Source: Methanoregula sp. UBA154
GTDB taxonomy: Archaea; Halobacteriota; Methanomicrobia; Methanomicrobiales; Methanospirillaceae
Assembly (NCBI GenBank): GCA_002502245.1
Contig: DAPW01000028.1
Location: 18,358 to 32,874 of the forward strand
Direction of reading: 5' to 3'
DNA length: 14,517 nucleotides
The notes beneath the pieces were generated by a model. The model was given only the letters and a program-made list of their open reading frames with translations, was not told where the DNA came from and made no database searches. Below are positions 5,310 through 13,503 of the stretch, in pieces. The first letter of the stretch is position 1; each line of letters starts with the position of its first letter. The translations under genes were made by a program, and so were the position numbers.

Positions 5310-5744
5310 TTAGTGGAAGACCGAGCGCTCGAGCAGGGTGGCGCCGGAGTTCCGGATCTTTTTTATTGCATCCTCGACCTGGTCAACGCGGAGGATGAGT
5401 ACCGCCCCTTCCTTGCCGGAATATGCATAGGAATACTCGATATTGATCCCCGCGTCCCCGAGAACCTTTGCGACCTCGTACAGCCCGCCGGGCTGGTCTT
5501 TCATCTTGACGGCGATAACATCGGTAAATGCGATATTGAACCCGAGCGACTGCAGCTTTTCATGCGCCTTCTCCGGGTGGTCAACGAGCGCCCTGACCAC
5601 GCCAAACCCGTTTGCCTCGGCAATGCTGAAGGCAAGGATGTTGATATTCTCCTCTCCCAGCGCATGGGCGATGGCCGCCAGCCTTCCCGGGCGGTTCTCT
5701 GAAAATATCGAGATCTGCCTGATAATGAAATTTTTTGTCTCCAT
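5310..5744 (-). CDS. Tandem ACT-domain regulatory protein
   Basis: A 144-residue protein made of two ACT modules: about residues 7-70 (FSENRPGRLAAIAHALGEEN) and about 74-140 (MKDQPGGLYEVAKVLGDAGI). Each has the PG(R/G)L turn typical of amino-acid-binding ACT domains. There is no catalytic domain, so it is probably a cytoplasmic sensor of an amino acid or similar ligand. Its ATG directly abuts the stop of the upstream paaK, and GGTTGATG precedes it, so the two are translationally coupled. Double-ACT proteins of this kind often sit beside phenylacetate-CoA ligases in archaea and bacteria. Feedback sensing of an aromatic amino acid or aryl acid is inferred from that context only. Confidence 0.85.
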   Translation of the reverse strand: METKNFIIRQISIFSENRPGRLAAIAHALGEENINILAFSIAEANGFGVVRALVDHPEKAHEKLQSLGFNIAFTDVIAVKMKDQPGGLYEVAKVLGDAGINIEYSYAYSGKEGAVLILRVDQVEDAIKKIRNSGATLLERSVFH

Positions 5745-7046
5745 TTACATCAACCTCTTGTCAACAACCTTTTTCGACTTTCCTTCATACCGCGGCAGTG
5801 ACCCCGGCTCAACGAGTTCCACGTCCGCATTCACGTTCAGCGAGTTCCGGATGCGGTGCTCGACCGTCTGCCGTACCTGCATCAGGTCGGTGATCTTGTC
5901 GAACGAGAACTCCTTGTTCAGTTCCACGCGGACGAGCATGTCATCGAGTGCCCCCTTGCGCTCGACCACGATCTGGAAATGCTGGCCTACCTCGGGGATT
6001 GCCATGAGGGCATACTCCACCTGGGAGGGGAAGACGTTGATGCCCCGGATGATCAGCATGTCGTCCACCCTGCCGGTGATCCGGTTTATGCGGGGGTGCG
6101 TTCTCCCGCAGGGGCAGGTGCTGTCTTCCATGGAGGTGATATCGCCGATGCGGTACCGGATCATGGGGAGGGCCTCCTTTCTGAGAATGGTAATGGTCAG
6201 TTCGCCTTTCTCGCCGGGTTCGAGCGGCTCCTCGGTCTTGGGATCAATGATCTCCGCGAGGGCAATGTCCGACCAGAGGTGGAACCCTTTCTGCTCCGTG
6301 CACTCGGTGAACATCGGGCCGGAGAGCTCGCTCGTCCCGTAGATATCGTACGCCTTGATGCCGAGCCAGTCCTGCATCCGGTTGCGCATCCCTTCTGTCC
6401 AGGGCTCGGCGCCGAGGATGCCGGTCCGGAGCTCGGTGTCCTTTTTGATGCTGATCCCCATCTTTTCGGCAACCTCGCCGATATGCAGGAGGTAGGACGG
6501 GGTGCAGGCGATTGCGGTTGCCCGGAGGTCCTGCATCAGCTCGATCTGGCGTTCCGTGTTGCCGACGCTCGTGGGCAGGACCGTTGCGCCGATGCGTTCG
6601 GCCCCGTAGTGCATGCCAAGGCCGCCGGTGAAGAGGCCGTACCCGTAACTCACCTGGATCACGTCGCCGCGCCCGAGGCCGGCGGATGTCAGGGCCCGGG
6701 CAAGCGAGGTGGTCCAGAGGTCAATATCGTTCTGGGTGTACCCGACCACGGTCGGCTTGCCGGTGGTGCCTGACGAGACATGATACCGGACAAGCTCCTC
6801 CTGCGATGCCGTAAAGATCCGGTCCGGGTAGTTGTCCCGCAGGTCCCGCTTGAACATGAACGGCAGTTTCCTGACATCGGCCAGTTCCCGGATATCGTCC
6901 GGGTGGACCTTCTGCTCTTTCATCCGGTCATGGTAAAACGGTGAAAAACTGTACAGCCTGTAAACAAGGCTCTTGAGGAGCTTGTACTGCATCCTCCGGA
7001 GCTCTTCTTTCGGCATCTCCTCGATGCGTGGATCCCAGCAAACCAT
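5745..7046 (-). CDS. paaK: Phenylacetate-CoA ligase family protein (second in operon)
   Basis: A 433-residue AMP-forming aryl-acid:CoA ligase, the usual PaaK length. The phosphate-binding loop SSGTTGKPTV is at 91-100, YGTSE at 236-240, RYRIGD at 297-302, the hinge GRVDDM at 325-330, and the C-terminal EGKSKK at 421-426 carries the lysines of the adenylation site. A Cys pair (CPCG, 311-314) is typical of the family. It activates arylacetates to acyl-adenylate and then the CoA thioester in the cytoplasm. In methanogens this can feed indolepyruvate-type ferredoxin oxidoreductases to make aromatic amino acids from salvaged aryl acids; no such oxidoreductase is in the window. The ATG shares its A with the TAA stop of the upstream paralogue, and GGAGGG lies 10 bases upstream. 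The exact aryl substrate is unknown. Confidence 0.88.
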   Translation of the reverse strand: MVCWDPRIEEMPKEELRRMQYKLLKSLVYRLYSFSPFYHDRMKEQKVHPDDIRELADVRKLPFMFKRDLRDNYPDRIFTASQEELVRYHVSSGTTGKPTVVGYTQNDIDLWTTSLARALTSAGLGRGDVIQVSYGYGLFTGGLGMHYGAERIGATVLPTSVGNTERQIELMQDLRATAIACTPSYLLHIGEVAEKMGISIKKDTELRTGILGAEPWTEGMRNRMQDWLGIKAYDIYGTSELSGPMFTECTEQKGFHLWSDIALAEIIDPKTEEPLEPGEKGELTITILRKEALPMIRYRIGDITSMEDSTCPCGRTHPRINRITGRVDDMLIIRGINVFPSQVEYALMAIPEVGQHFQIVVERKGALDDMLVRVELNKEFSFDKITDLMQVRQTVEHRIRNSLNVNADVELVEPGSLPRYEGKSKKVVDKRLM

Positions 7047-8335
7047 TATTCTTTTTCCCTCCGGTCAATGACGCGTTTGGCTTTTCCTTCAAACCGCGGG
7101 AGCGAACCCGGCTCGACAAGCCTGACGGTTGTCCTGAGTTCCAGGGCGTCCCGGAGCTCCTTGACCACCTTCTTCTGGAGTTTTGCCAGATCGGCCAGTT
7201 CCCCGCTGAAATACTCCCGGTTAATCTCCACTTCAACAGTCATCTCGTCCAGATGATTAATTTTGTCGATATAGACCATAAACTGGTTGCCCACTTCCGC
7301 AATCTTCAGGAGGACGTGCTCGATCTGCGAGGGGAAGACATTGATCCCGCGGATCACCAGCATATCGTCGCTCCTCCCGGTGATGCGCGCGATCTTTTGA
7401 CCGCGCCGGCAGAGGCAGCCGTCTTCCATCAGCATGGTCACGTCCCCGGTCCGGTAGCGGAGCAGGGGCATGGCTTCCTTGACCAGCGGGGTGACCACGA
7501 GCTCGCCGCGTTCGCCGTCCGCGAGCTGCTCGCCTGTTTCCGGGTCGATGATCTCCACGAGGTAACTGTCGTGCCAGATATGGAGACCGTCCCGTTCGGG
7601 GCACTCGAAGGCAACACCCGGGCCGAAGAGCTCGGAGAGGCCGTAGGAATCATATGCGGTGACGCCGAGCCGTTTCTCAAGGGCCGTTCGCGTGCTCTCC
7701 GACCAGGCTTCCGCACCGAATATGCCGGTCTTCAGGCTGTCGAGGGAGACACCATGCTCCTCCGCCACTTCCGAGAGGTGCATGGCATAACTGGGCGTGC
7801 AGTGGATGGTGGTGACGCCAAAATCCTGGATCATCTCGATCTGGCGCTTCGTGTTGCCGGTTGCACTGGGAATCACGGTCATGCCGATCTTTTCCGCCCC
7901 GTAGTGGAACCCGAGGCCGCCGGTGAACATGCCGTAGTTCACCATGTTCTGGAACACATCGTCAGCAGTGATCCCGATCATCGTCATGTTCCGTGCGATC
8001 AGGTCAGACCAGGCATCGAGATCCCTGCGGGTGTATGCGACGACGGTCGGCTTGCCGGTCGTGCCCGAGGTGGTGTGGATGCGGACCACCTTCTTTAACG
8101 GCACGGCAAGGAAACCGAACGGGTACCCGTCCCGGAGGTCCTGTTTTTTTGTGAACGGGATCTTCCGGATATCGTCGAGCGTTTTTATTGATGAAATCTT
8201 TACCCCGGCTTCAGCGAGCCGTTTTTTGTAAAACCCGACGTTCTGAACCTGTTTCAGGGTCTTTTTCAGGCGTTGAAACTGGAGTGCCTGCAGGTCAGCC
8301 GGTTTCAGGGTCTCGATCTTCTTGTCCCAATACAT
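7046..8335 (-). CDS. paaK: Phenylacetate-CoA ligase family protein (first in operon)
   Basis: A 429-residue paralogue of the next gene. TSGTTGKPTVVAYT lies at 89-102, YGLSE at 231-235, RYRTGD at 293-298, GRSDDM at 320-325 and a C-terminal EGKAKR. All core adenylation motifs are intact, so neither copy looks like a pseudogene. The two differ throughout, including around the acyl pocket (YGLSELFGPG here, YGTSELSGP in the partner), suggesting different aryl-acid substrates or a heteromeric pair; this is inference. It heads the operon with the second ligase and the ACT protein. On the minus strand AGGGGTAACAG directly precedes the ATG at 8335, and a TATA box lies near 8368-8377, giving a short leader. 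Confidence 0.88.
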   Translation of the reverse strand: MYWDKKIETLKPADLQALQFQRLKKTLKQVQNVGFYKKRLAEAGVKISSIKTLDDIRKIPFTKKQDLRDGYPFGFLAVPLKKVVRIHTTSGTTGKPTVVAYTRRDLDAWSDLIARNMTMIGITADDVFQNMVNYGMFTGGLGFHYGAEKIGMTVIPSATGNTKRQIEMIQDFGVTTIHCTPSYAMHLSEVAEEHGVSLDSLKTGIFGAEAWSESTRTALEKRLGVTAYDSYGLSELFGPGVAFECPERDGLHIWHDSYLVEIIDPETGEQLADGERGELVVTPLVKEAMPLLRYRTGDVTMLMEDGCLCRRGQKIARITGRSDDMLVIRGINVFPSQIEHVLLKIAEVGNQFMVYIDKINHLDEMTVEVEINREYFSGELADLAKLQKKVVKELRDALELRTTVRLVEPGSLPRFEGKAKRVIDRREKE

Positions 8336-8367
8336 CTGTTACCCCTGTTATGCTATTGCATGACAAC

Positions 8368-8377
8368 TGTATATATG
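8368..8377 (-). promoter_or_regulatory. TATA box of the paaK operon in the divergent gap
   Basis: CATATATACA on the minus strand is centred about 38 bases before the paaK ATG, predicting a leader of roughly 12 bases that includes AGGGGT. The sequence is nearly symmetric, so it could also act rightward. For cas1, TTTATACC at 8391-8398 or CTTAAAAACG at 8423-8432 are weaker plus-strand candidates. CCCGCC (8397-8402) and GGCGGG (8445-8450) form an inverted repeat between them. Confidence 0.45.
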
Positions 8378-8495
8378 GCGTTTGATTCTGTTTATACCCG
8401 CCGGAAAATGCGAGGGAGCGGCCTTAAAAACGATGAATTAATCAGGCGGGGTGTGGTAGTAGTTAGATCAGGATGGAAATTTTTTGGTGTTGGTG

Positions 8496-9425
8496 GTGAC
8501 AGAGTACCCGTGGATATCGGTCAGCGGCTATGGAGCCCATATAAAATCAACCCAGAAAACCCTGATCATCCAGAAAAAAAATACAATCGAGGAATACCCG
8601 ATAACTGAGGTGAAAAACCTGCTGATCGTCGGCGGTCATACCATCCATTCCTCTGCCGTCCTGCACCTTATCCGGCACGGTGCCTGCATATCCTTTTTCG
8701 AAGCGGACGGCTCCCCGGCCGGCACCATCCGCCCGCCCGGTGACCGGAGCCTGATCGAATCCTATGAACGCCAGAAGACGATCCCCCGCCAGCGCTTTGC
8801 GACTGCGCTCGCACAGACTGCGGTCCAGGCCCGGCTCTTCACTATCGGGAAGGAGGAAGAGCGCAGTAATACCCGTCTCCTCTACGAGGGAGAACTGGAC
8901 CTTCTCAGCAAGTCCCGTCAGGAACTTTCCTTTCTCATCAAGCTTGACGAGATCCGGCGGCTGCACCGGCTGATGTCGGATATGTATTACGAGATCATGT
9001 CCCGCAGCCTGCCTCCGGACCTGGGATTCCGGCGGCGGGGTATGCGGCCCCACGCGGACCCGGTCAATGCCATGCTCTCGTTCGGGTACGCCATGCTGTT
9101 CGGGAACTGCACCGTGGCGGTTACCGGTGCCCGGCTCGATCCGGACAGCGGGTTCCTCCATGACGGCAGGGACAGCCTTGTCCACGACCTCATCGATCCC
9201 CTGAAACCCGGCATGGTCGATACCGTTGTTTTTCAGATTGCCCGCGAAACCCTGCGGGAAGAGGATTTCGAGCTGACGCCGGGGCGGTGTATGCTCTCCG
9301 ATGACCTGATCCAGGCGATCACCAGGCGGCTCCATGGGTCGATCAGCATGGATATCATCAACCGGCAGGTAACCGGACTGGCAGAATCGATCCGGACCGG
9401 CAGCGAGTTCACAGCCCTGTACTGA
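8496..9425 (+). CDS. cas1: Stand-alone Cas1-family protein with a Glu-to-His change at the catalytic site
   Basis: About 309 residues with the two-domain Cas1 layout: an N-terminal strand domain (WISVSGYGAHIKSTQKTLII, and HSSAVLHLIRHGACISFF) and a C-terminal helical integrase domain (ADPVNAMLSFGYAMLF, GFLHDGRDSLVHDLIDPLKP, MVDTVVF). Numbering from TTG 8484, the metal-ligand His is H226 and the Asp is D238 (with D235). The residue aligning with the catalytic Glu of RxxEG...Y is H161 in RRLHRLMSDMYY. Cas1 with Cas2 normally inserts spacers into CRISPR arrays, but no cas2, effector, array or polB is nearby, so this is a solitary Cas1 of unknown role. There is no in-frame ATG. Possible starts are TTG 8484, GTG 8487, TTG 8490, GTG 8493 and GTG 8496; the last has GGTG 6 bases upstream. 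It converges on the acylphosphatase and overlaps it by 17 bases. Confidence 0.88.
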   Translation: MTEYPWISVSGYGAHIKSTQKTLIIQKKNTIEEYPITEVKNLLIVGGHTIHSSAVLHLIRHGACISFFEADGSPAGTIRPPGDRSLIESYERQKTIPRQRFATALAQTAVQARLFTIGKEEERSNTRLLYEGELDLLSKSRQELSFLIKLDEIRRLHRLMSDMYYEIMSRSLPPDLGFRRRGMRPHADPVNAMLSFGYAMLFGNCTVAVTGARLDPDSGFLHDGRDSLVHDLIDPLKPGMVDTVVFQIARETLREEDFELTPGRCMLSDDLIQAITRRLHGSISMDIINRQVTGLAESIRTGSEFTALY

Positions 9426-9702
9426 ACCGCCCGTCACTTTTTAAAACGGAAAATCCCTCAAACACCCGGGGCGGCAGTTCAGCTACCTTCAGGTCGCGGA
9501 TCACCGCCCGCGGACAGCCGTAGAGCGTTGAGATGAACTTTTCCAGCACCATCGGTTCTGCGGTGGCATAGACCTGGACGCGGCCGTCCGGGAGATTGAA
9601 GACCGTCCCGCTGATACTGAGATCGGTGGCGATCTTCCGGACGCACGCCCTGAACCCGACTCTCTGGACCCGCCCGGTAATGAAGATCTCAACGGTCTTC
9701 AC
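9409..9702 (-). CDS. acyP: Acylphosphatase
   Basis: A 97-residue enzyme of normal length for the family. It hydrolyses acyl phosphates such as acetyl phosphate or carbamoyl phosphate in the cytoplasm. GRVQRVGFR (residues 10-18) provides the phosphate-binding loop and catalytic Arg18, and Asn36 in FNLPDGRVQVYA is the second catalytic residue. The usual GxVQGVGFR has Arg at position 14 instead of Gly, a small variation. The GTG start overlaps the stop of the upstream 1187-residue gene (GTGA), with AGGAGATGGAG just before it, so translation is probably coupled. The longer open frame back to 9867 lies inside that gene in another frame and is not used. The 3' end overlaps cas1 on the opposite strand. 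Confidence 0.9.
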   Translation of the reverse strand: MKTVEIFITGRVQRVGFRACVRKIATDLSISGTVFNLPDGRVQVYATAEPMVLEKFISTLYGCPRAVIRDLKVAELPPRVFEGFSVLKSDGRFSTGL

Positions 9703-12700
9703 CGCTCCATCTCCTGCATGATCCGGATCGCAAGGCCAAGCTCGTCGAAAACCTCGTCGCGCAGCGATGACTGCCGGATGTTGGTGGCGGCATCGATGGC
9801 ATTGTCGAGGATATCCTGCGCTGTCCGTTCGCAGCCCGCGGCATGCAGCCTGAGCGCTATATCGCACATGACAAAGGAGCGCCGCGAGAGCGGCCGGATG
9901 ATCCGGGCTTCCCTGATGGCGTTCTGAAGCATCCGGGCCGCCACTTTCTCTTCCTTTGCCTTCCGGAAAAACACTGCCAGATCGCAGAAGAACAATGCCT
10001 CCCTCCCGCGGTCGGCAACGGTCAGGACAAGGTGTTCCAGCGCGGTGACCTGGTTCTGGTGAAAGCCTTCGGCAAGCATCTTCTCCGAGAGGGTTTTGAT
10101 CCTGACGTACTGGGGGGGGATCTCGTAGGTTTCCGGGCAGCCGGCCTCTATGAGACGGTTCTCGCGGAGCTCATCAGCATCGATGGTCCTGATCACGGCG
10201 ACTGCCGAAGCCAGGTACTTCCTGTCAGCAGTTTTTTCCGCGAGCATGAGGTAGATCTGGACGATATTGTCCCGCATCCTGTCGGCGATATACTGGATGT
10301 TGATCTTTTTTGTGAGCGCTTCTGCCTTTTTCAGCAGCTCCGCCGGCAGGTCATCATCAGCACTCTGGACCGCAAGCGGGATGATATCGAGTAGTGTAGC
10401 AGCCTTTTCATAGGACGAGGCGATCTTCTCGACCGCTTCTGTCATGTAGCCGAGGATCTCCCTCCCCCGTGTCCGGTCACCGCGGAGCATGCTGTAGAGC
10501 GCAATGAGCGAGTTGATGTACTCAACCGGCTCGGCAATCTTACGGACCACGGAAAGGGCGGTGTCAACCCACCGGCGCTCCGGCATGATGGCATTGAGCC
10601 GGACAATGGCCAGCACAATCTGTTGCCGGGCTACCCCCTCATGGTCAGGCTCCACCTGCTCAAGCCGCTTTATGCCGTCAAGAAGGCATGCAGCGGCTGC
10701 ACCGGTATCGATCCGGCAATAGAGAATCGTAAGGTCGGAAAGAAGGAGAATCTTCTGGTATTCGGCCGGGAGGCCGACAAGTCCGGCGGCGATCTCTTCC
10801 AGCACCCCCCGGGCACGGGGAATGTCCCGCAGCGCTATCAGGGAATCCGCAAGGCCGGTTAATCCGGACAACCGGACGAACGGGTCGCCAATCATCCGTA
10901 TGATGCGGGAGATCAGGCCGGTGACATCGGGATCATCCCGGGCAATATCGCTCCTCTGGAGAAGGAATGCCATGATCTCGTAGGGATCCGTGGAGCCCGG
11001 GTGGATCACTTCTGTCTGCAGGCTGGAGATGATACGGGACATCATTGCGTCCCGTTCAAAGGTATTGTTGATCTCGGCTGCATACAGTGCGAGGGGCAGG
11101 ATGAAGTCGAGGCTGCTGCTTGCCTTGGAATACGAGAGGATGATATCGATAACCCCGGCTATCTTTAACGAGACCTGGGGGGATCTGATGTCCTGTTTGA
11201 TGATCTCAAGACCGCGGGAAAACGATCGCTTGGCAGCGGTGAAGTCATCTCCTGCTGTCATCGCAGAGGGTTCATTCAGAAGAATGCACCCGATCCGGAT
11301 GAAACATTCCGCGATCCGTTCAAACAGTTGTGCCTTCAGGGATGGATCATTGATATCCTGTGCGATAAGATAGGCTTTTTCGAGCGCATCGGAAGACCTC
11401 CGGTTGATCGCGTATTTTATCACGCCCTCGATGATGTTTGCCATCGCGTACACGGCAAGCTCGGGTTCCAGGAGCTCGCTGCTCCAGGCCCGCATGCGCA
11501 TGAGGAGGTCAAGGTCTCCCTGCTGGGCGGCGAGCAGGGAAGCTTCGTCAATGATGCTGCCCAGGGTCGCAGACCTTGTTGACTGTCCGTCGATCGCGCA
11601 GGTAAGGCCGACTGCACGCTGGAGGTAATCACGGTTTTTCGACTGTACCCCAATCTGTGCGATCCTGATGACAATGGAGGAGATCGCCCGCTCTTTTATC
11701 CCCTGGTCCGCGATGGAATCGGCAAGGCGGATGAGGATGCCGGGGTCGTGGATGCTGAGAAATCCCCGGTCAACGAGGATCGTGATACACTCGAAAAACA
11801 GGTGGTCGTGACGCGGATGGAGCAGCACGAGATCGTTCATCGAGCGGATGTGCGTGATGATATCCTCAAACGGGGCTTCCCGGCTCAGTTCAATGGCAGC
11901 CCGGTACACGGCGGTCGTGACAATGGTTTCATTGATTTTTACAAGAAGGGTGTCATGGACGCTCCGCAGGCAGTCATGCAGGAACCCCGCTTTGAGCAGA
12001 TCGGTGAGGATGTCCAGGTACTGGGGAAGATTCTCGGTTTCGTGGTTGATCTTCCCGAACAGCTCGCGTGCGGATCCGAAATCCCCGCCGGCGAGCATGA
12101 TCTGGGTAAACTGGAGGTAGGTACGCGAGCTCGTACTGGTGCTGCTGTTCTTTTCAATAACCGGAACCAGGTCATTGAGAACCTGCATGGTCCCTGTTGC
12201 GGAGGCAACGGCGATGGCTGCATGGATCATCTCCCGCAGCGGGTAACTGCCGGTATCACTGATATGCTGCTGCAGTTCCAGTGCCGATGAGAGGTACCAG
12301 TATTCACCGGATCGCTCGGCCTTCCTGAGGAGATCGATGATGATGGTGCCGGTTGCAGAAGGCATCGTCGTGCAGATCACCTGGAGGATTGACAGGATCT
12401 GATCCTGGTCCTTTGTCCGCTCCAGCAGGTGCGCGGTCAGCGCACTGATGATCTCGAGCCGGGCTTCCGGCGGGATCGCCCCGAAATTCCCGAGAAACCC
12501 GGGGATGTCTGCCATTTCCCGGCCGAAGAGCGATTTTGCGCCCCGATCGATGATGAATGCGATGCAGGTCTGCCTCCGGATCTTCTGGTGAATTTCAGCA
12601 GCACTCCGGATGCTGTAAAAATACACGGTCCGGTTCTTTTCCTGGATGGCGAGTGTGGCCAGCGCTTTCGAGAGCTCGGCGTGGAGCACGGACCGTTTTG

Positions 12701-13262
12701 ATATATCCCCGATCTCGCTGATCAGATGGAGGGAGGTGCAGAGGAGTTTTTTATCATGGGTTGTAACCGCCCAGACGATCAGGAGGGGAATGATATCGAT
12801 CATGATATCGGAACGGTATTTCCGGAAACTGATGCGGTCAAGGATCGCCATCCCGTTCTCGATAAGAAGGGGGTTCTTCTCGGATACCCCGGCATCGATC
12901 AGGTCACGTGCAACCATGGCAAAGACCCGGGACTGGTTGCTCTTCTTTCCGATCTTTTCAGACAGGGTATAAATGATCCCGAGCCAGGCATCCCGGTTCG
13001 TTGTAATATACTGCCGCACAATCCGTGAGAAAATATCACTGATCTCATTTCCCTGGAGATCCGGTAAGGCCAGAAGGATCCCCGGCCGGTCGTTTTTAAG
13101 CGCAGCCTCCATGATAATCTGGTTGATCAGGCTGATGAGGGTTTTTCTGGCTTTCCGAACCTGCTGGGCCCTGAGCTCAAGTATGGGGGCCTCTATGATG
13201 AGCCAGTCCTCTCGGGGAAGCGCGTGCTGTATCCTCTCTATTATTTCTGTCGATCTGACCAT
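9699..13262 (-). CDS. Large helical-repeat (TPR/HEAT-like) protein of unknown function
   Basis: A 1187-residue protein with no signal peptide or obvious membrane segment, so probably cytoplasmic. It is almost entirely amphipathic helices. A loose unit of about 35-41 residues recurs: small residues and Leu/Ile in the first helix, then a turn with Asp/Asn/Gly and D..LL..A in the second. Clear examples run through SIVIRIAQIGVQSKNRDYLQ, LAAQQGDLDLLMRMR and AECFIRIGCILL in the middle, and ALRDIPRARGVLEEIA and AARMLQNAIREARII toward the C-terminus. That is the look of a TPR-like solenoid scaffold. No enzymatic motif, P-loop or zinc site is seen, and the family is not recognised. The start ATG lies about 31 bases from a TATA-like box on the minus strand. 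It forms a coupled pair with the acylphosphatase. The length of the open frame rules out chance. Confidence 0.85.
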   Translation of the reverse strand: MVRSTEIIERIQHALPREDWLIIEAPILELRAQQVRKARKTLISLINQIIMEAALKNDRPGILLALPDLQGNEISDIFSRIVRQYITTNRDAWLGIIYTLSEKIGKKSNQSRVFAMVARDLIDAGVSEKNPLLIENGMAILDRISFRKYRSDIMIDIIPLLIVWAVTTHDKKLLCTSLHLISEIGDISKRSVLHAELSKALATLAIQEKNRTVYFYSIRSAAEIHQKIRRQTCIAFIIDRGAKSLFGREMADIPGFLGNFGAIPPEARLEIISALTAHLLERTKDQDQILSILQVICTTMPSATGTIIIDLLRKAERSGEYWYLSSALELQQHISDTGSYPLREMIHAAIAVASATGTMQVLNDLVPVIEKNSSTSTSSRTYLQFTQIMLAGGDFGSARELFGKINHETENLPQYLDILTDLLKAGFLHDCLRSVHDTLLVKINETIVTTAVYRAAIELSREAPFEDIITHIRSMNDLVLLHPRHDHLFFECITILVDRGFLSIHDPGILIRLADSIADQGIKERAISSIVIRIAQIGVQSKNRDYLQRAVGLTCAIDGQSTRSATLGSIIDEASLLAAQQGDLDLLMRMRAWSSELLEPELAVYAMANIIEGVIKYAINRRSSDALEKAYLIAQDINDPSLKAQLFERIAECFIRIGCILLNEPSAMTAGDDFTAAKRSFSRGLEIIKQDIRSPQVSLKIAGVIDIILSYSKASSSLDFILPLALYAAEINNTFERDAMMSRIISSLQTEVIHPGSTDPYEIMAFLLQRSDIARDDPDVTGLISRIIRMIGDPFVRLSGLTGLADSLIALRDIPRARGVLEEIAAGLVGLPAEYQKILLLSDLTILYCRIDTGAAAACLLDGIKRLEQVEPDHEGVARQQIVLAIVRLNAIMPERRWVDTALSVVRKIAEPVEYINSLIALYSMLRGDRTRGREILGYMTEAVEKIASSYEKAATLLDIIPLAVQSADDDLPAELLKKAEALTKKINIQYIADRMRDNIVQIYLMLAEKTADRKYLASAVAVIRTIDADELRENRLIEAGCPETYEIPPQYVRIKTLSEKMLAEGFHQNQVTALEHLVLTVADRGREALFFCDLAVFFRKAKEEKVAARMLQNAIREARIIRPLSRRSFVMCDIALRLHAAGCERTAQDILDNAIDAATNIRQSSLRDEVFDELGLAIRIMQEMER

Positions 13263-13289
13263 GGAGAATCACAGAGGGTGTATATGTGG

Positions 13290-13297
13290 TAAATAAA
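13290..13297 (-). promoter_or_regulatory. TATA-like box of the large helical-repeat gene
   Basis: TTTATTTA on the minus strand is centred about 31 bases before the ATG at 13262, implying a leader of only a few bases. A second candidate, CATATACA, is nearer at about 13280-13287 but too close to the start for a normal leader. Confidence 0.4.
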
Positions 13298-13404
13298 CAC
13301 AATTTGATCGTAATTCATTAATATGTATTTCTATCTGTTTTGGGCTCAAATCTATTTAATTTTCCTAGACTGAACATTATTTGAGGATACGTTTACAATA
13401 CTCT

Positions 13405-13412
13405 TTTATATA
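13405..13412 (+). promoter_or_regulatory. Strong TATA box with no matching plus-strand protein gene
   Basis: TTTATATA is a near-consensus plus-strand TATA box in an AT-rich gap. It predicts a start near 13431-13436, right before the inverted repeat at 13440-13502. It could also be read on the minus strand (TATATAAA) as a distal promoter for the helical-repeat gene, which would give a leader of about 120 bases. Confidence 0.45.
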
Positions 13413-13433
13413 GAAGTTGTGGGAGAAACACCG

Positions 13434-13503
13434 GTGATCCCCGGGCAGATCAGCGATGAGCCTTCGCGGAGAACGCTCTTTAAAAAGGAGTACCTGCCCG
13501 GGC
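13434..13503 (+). ncRNA. Candidate small structured RNA
   Basis: CCCGGGCAG (13440-13448) and CTGCCCGGG (13494-13502) form a perfect 9-bp terminal stem. Inside, CTCTTT and AAAGGAG (about 13476-13490) can form a smaller hairpin, and GAGC (13458-13461) can pair with GCTC (13475-13478) as an alternative. The TATA box at 13405-13412 would start a transcript a few bases before the stem. It is not a tRNA (no T-loop or anticodon arm) and lacks clear C/D boxes. It could alternatively be a 3' structure of the mutase mRNA, whose stop is 15 bases away on the other strand. Confidence 0.25.

Noticed and set aside
8336..9425. CRISPR array or full cas operon near cas1
   Set aside because: No evenly spaced 25-40 base direct repeats occur anywhere in the window, and the flanking genes are paaK and acyP. 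The 78-bp pair at 1744 and 2020 is too long, too few in number and too palindromic to be CRISPR repeats.
8336..9702. Casposon carrying cas1
   Set aside because: There is no family B DNA polymerase, no HTH gene and no terminal inverted repeats flanking the gene.
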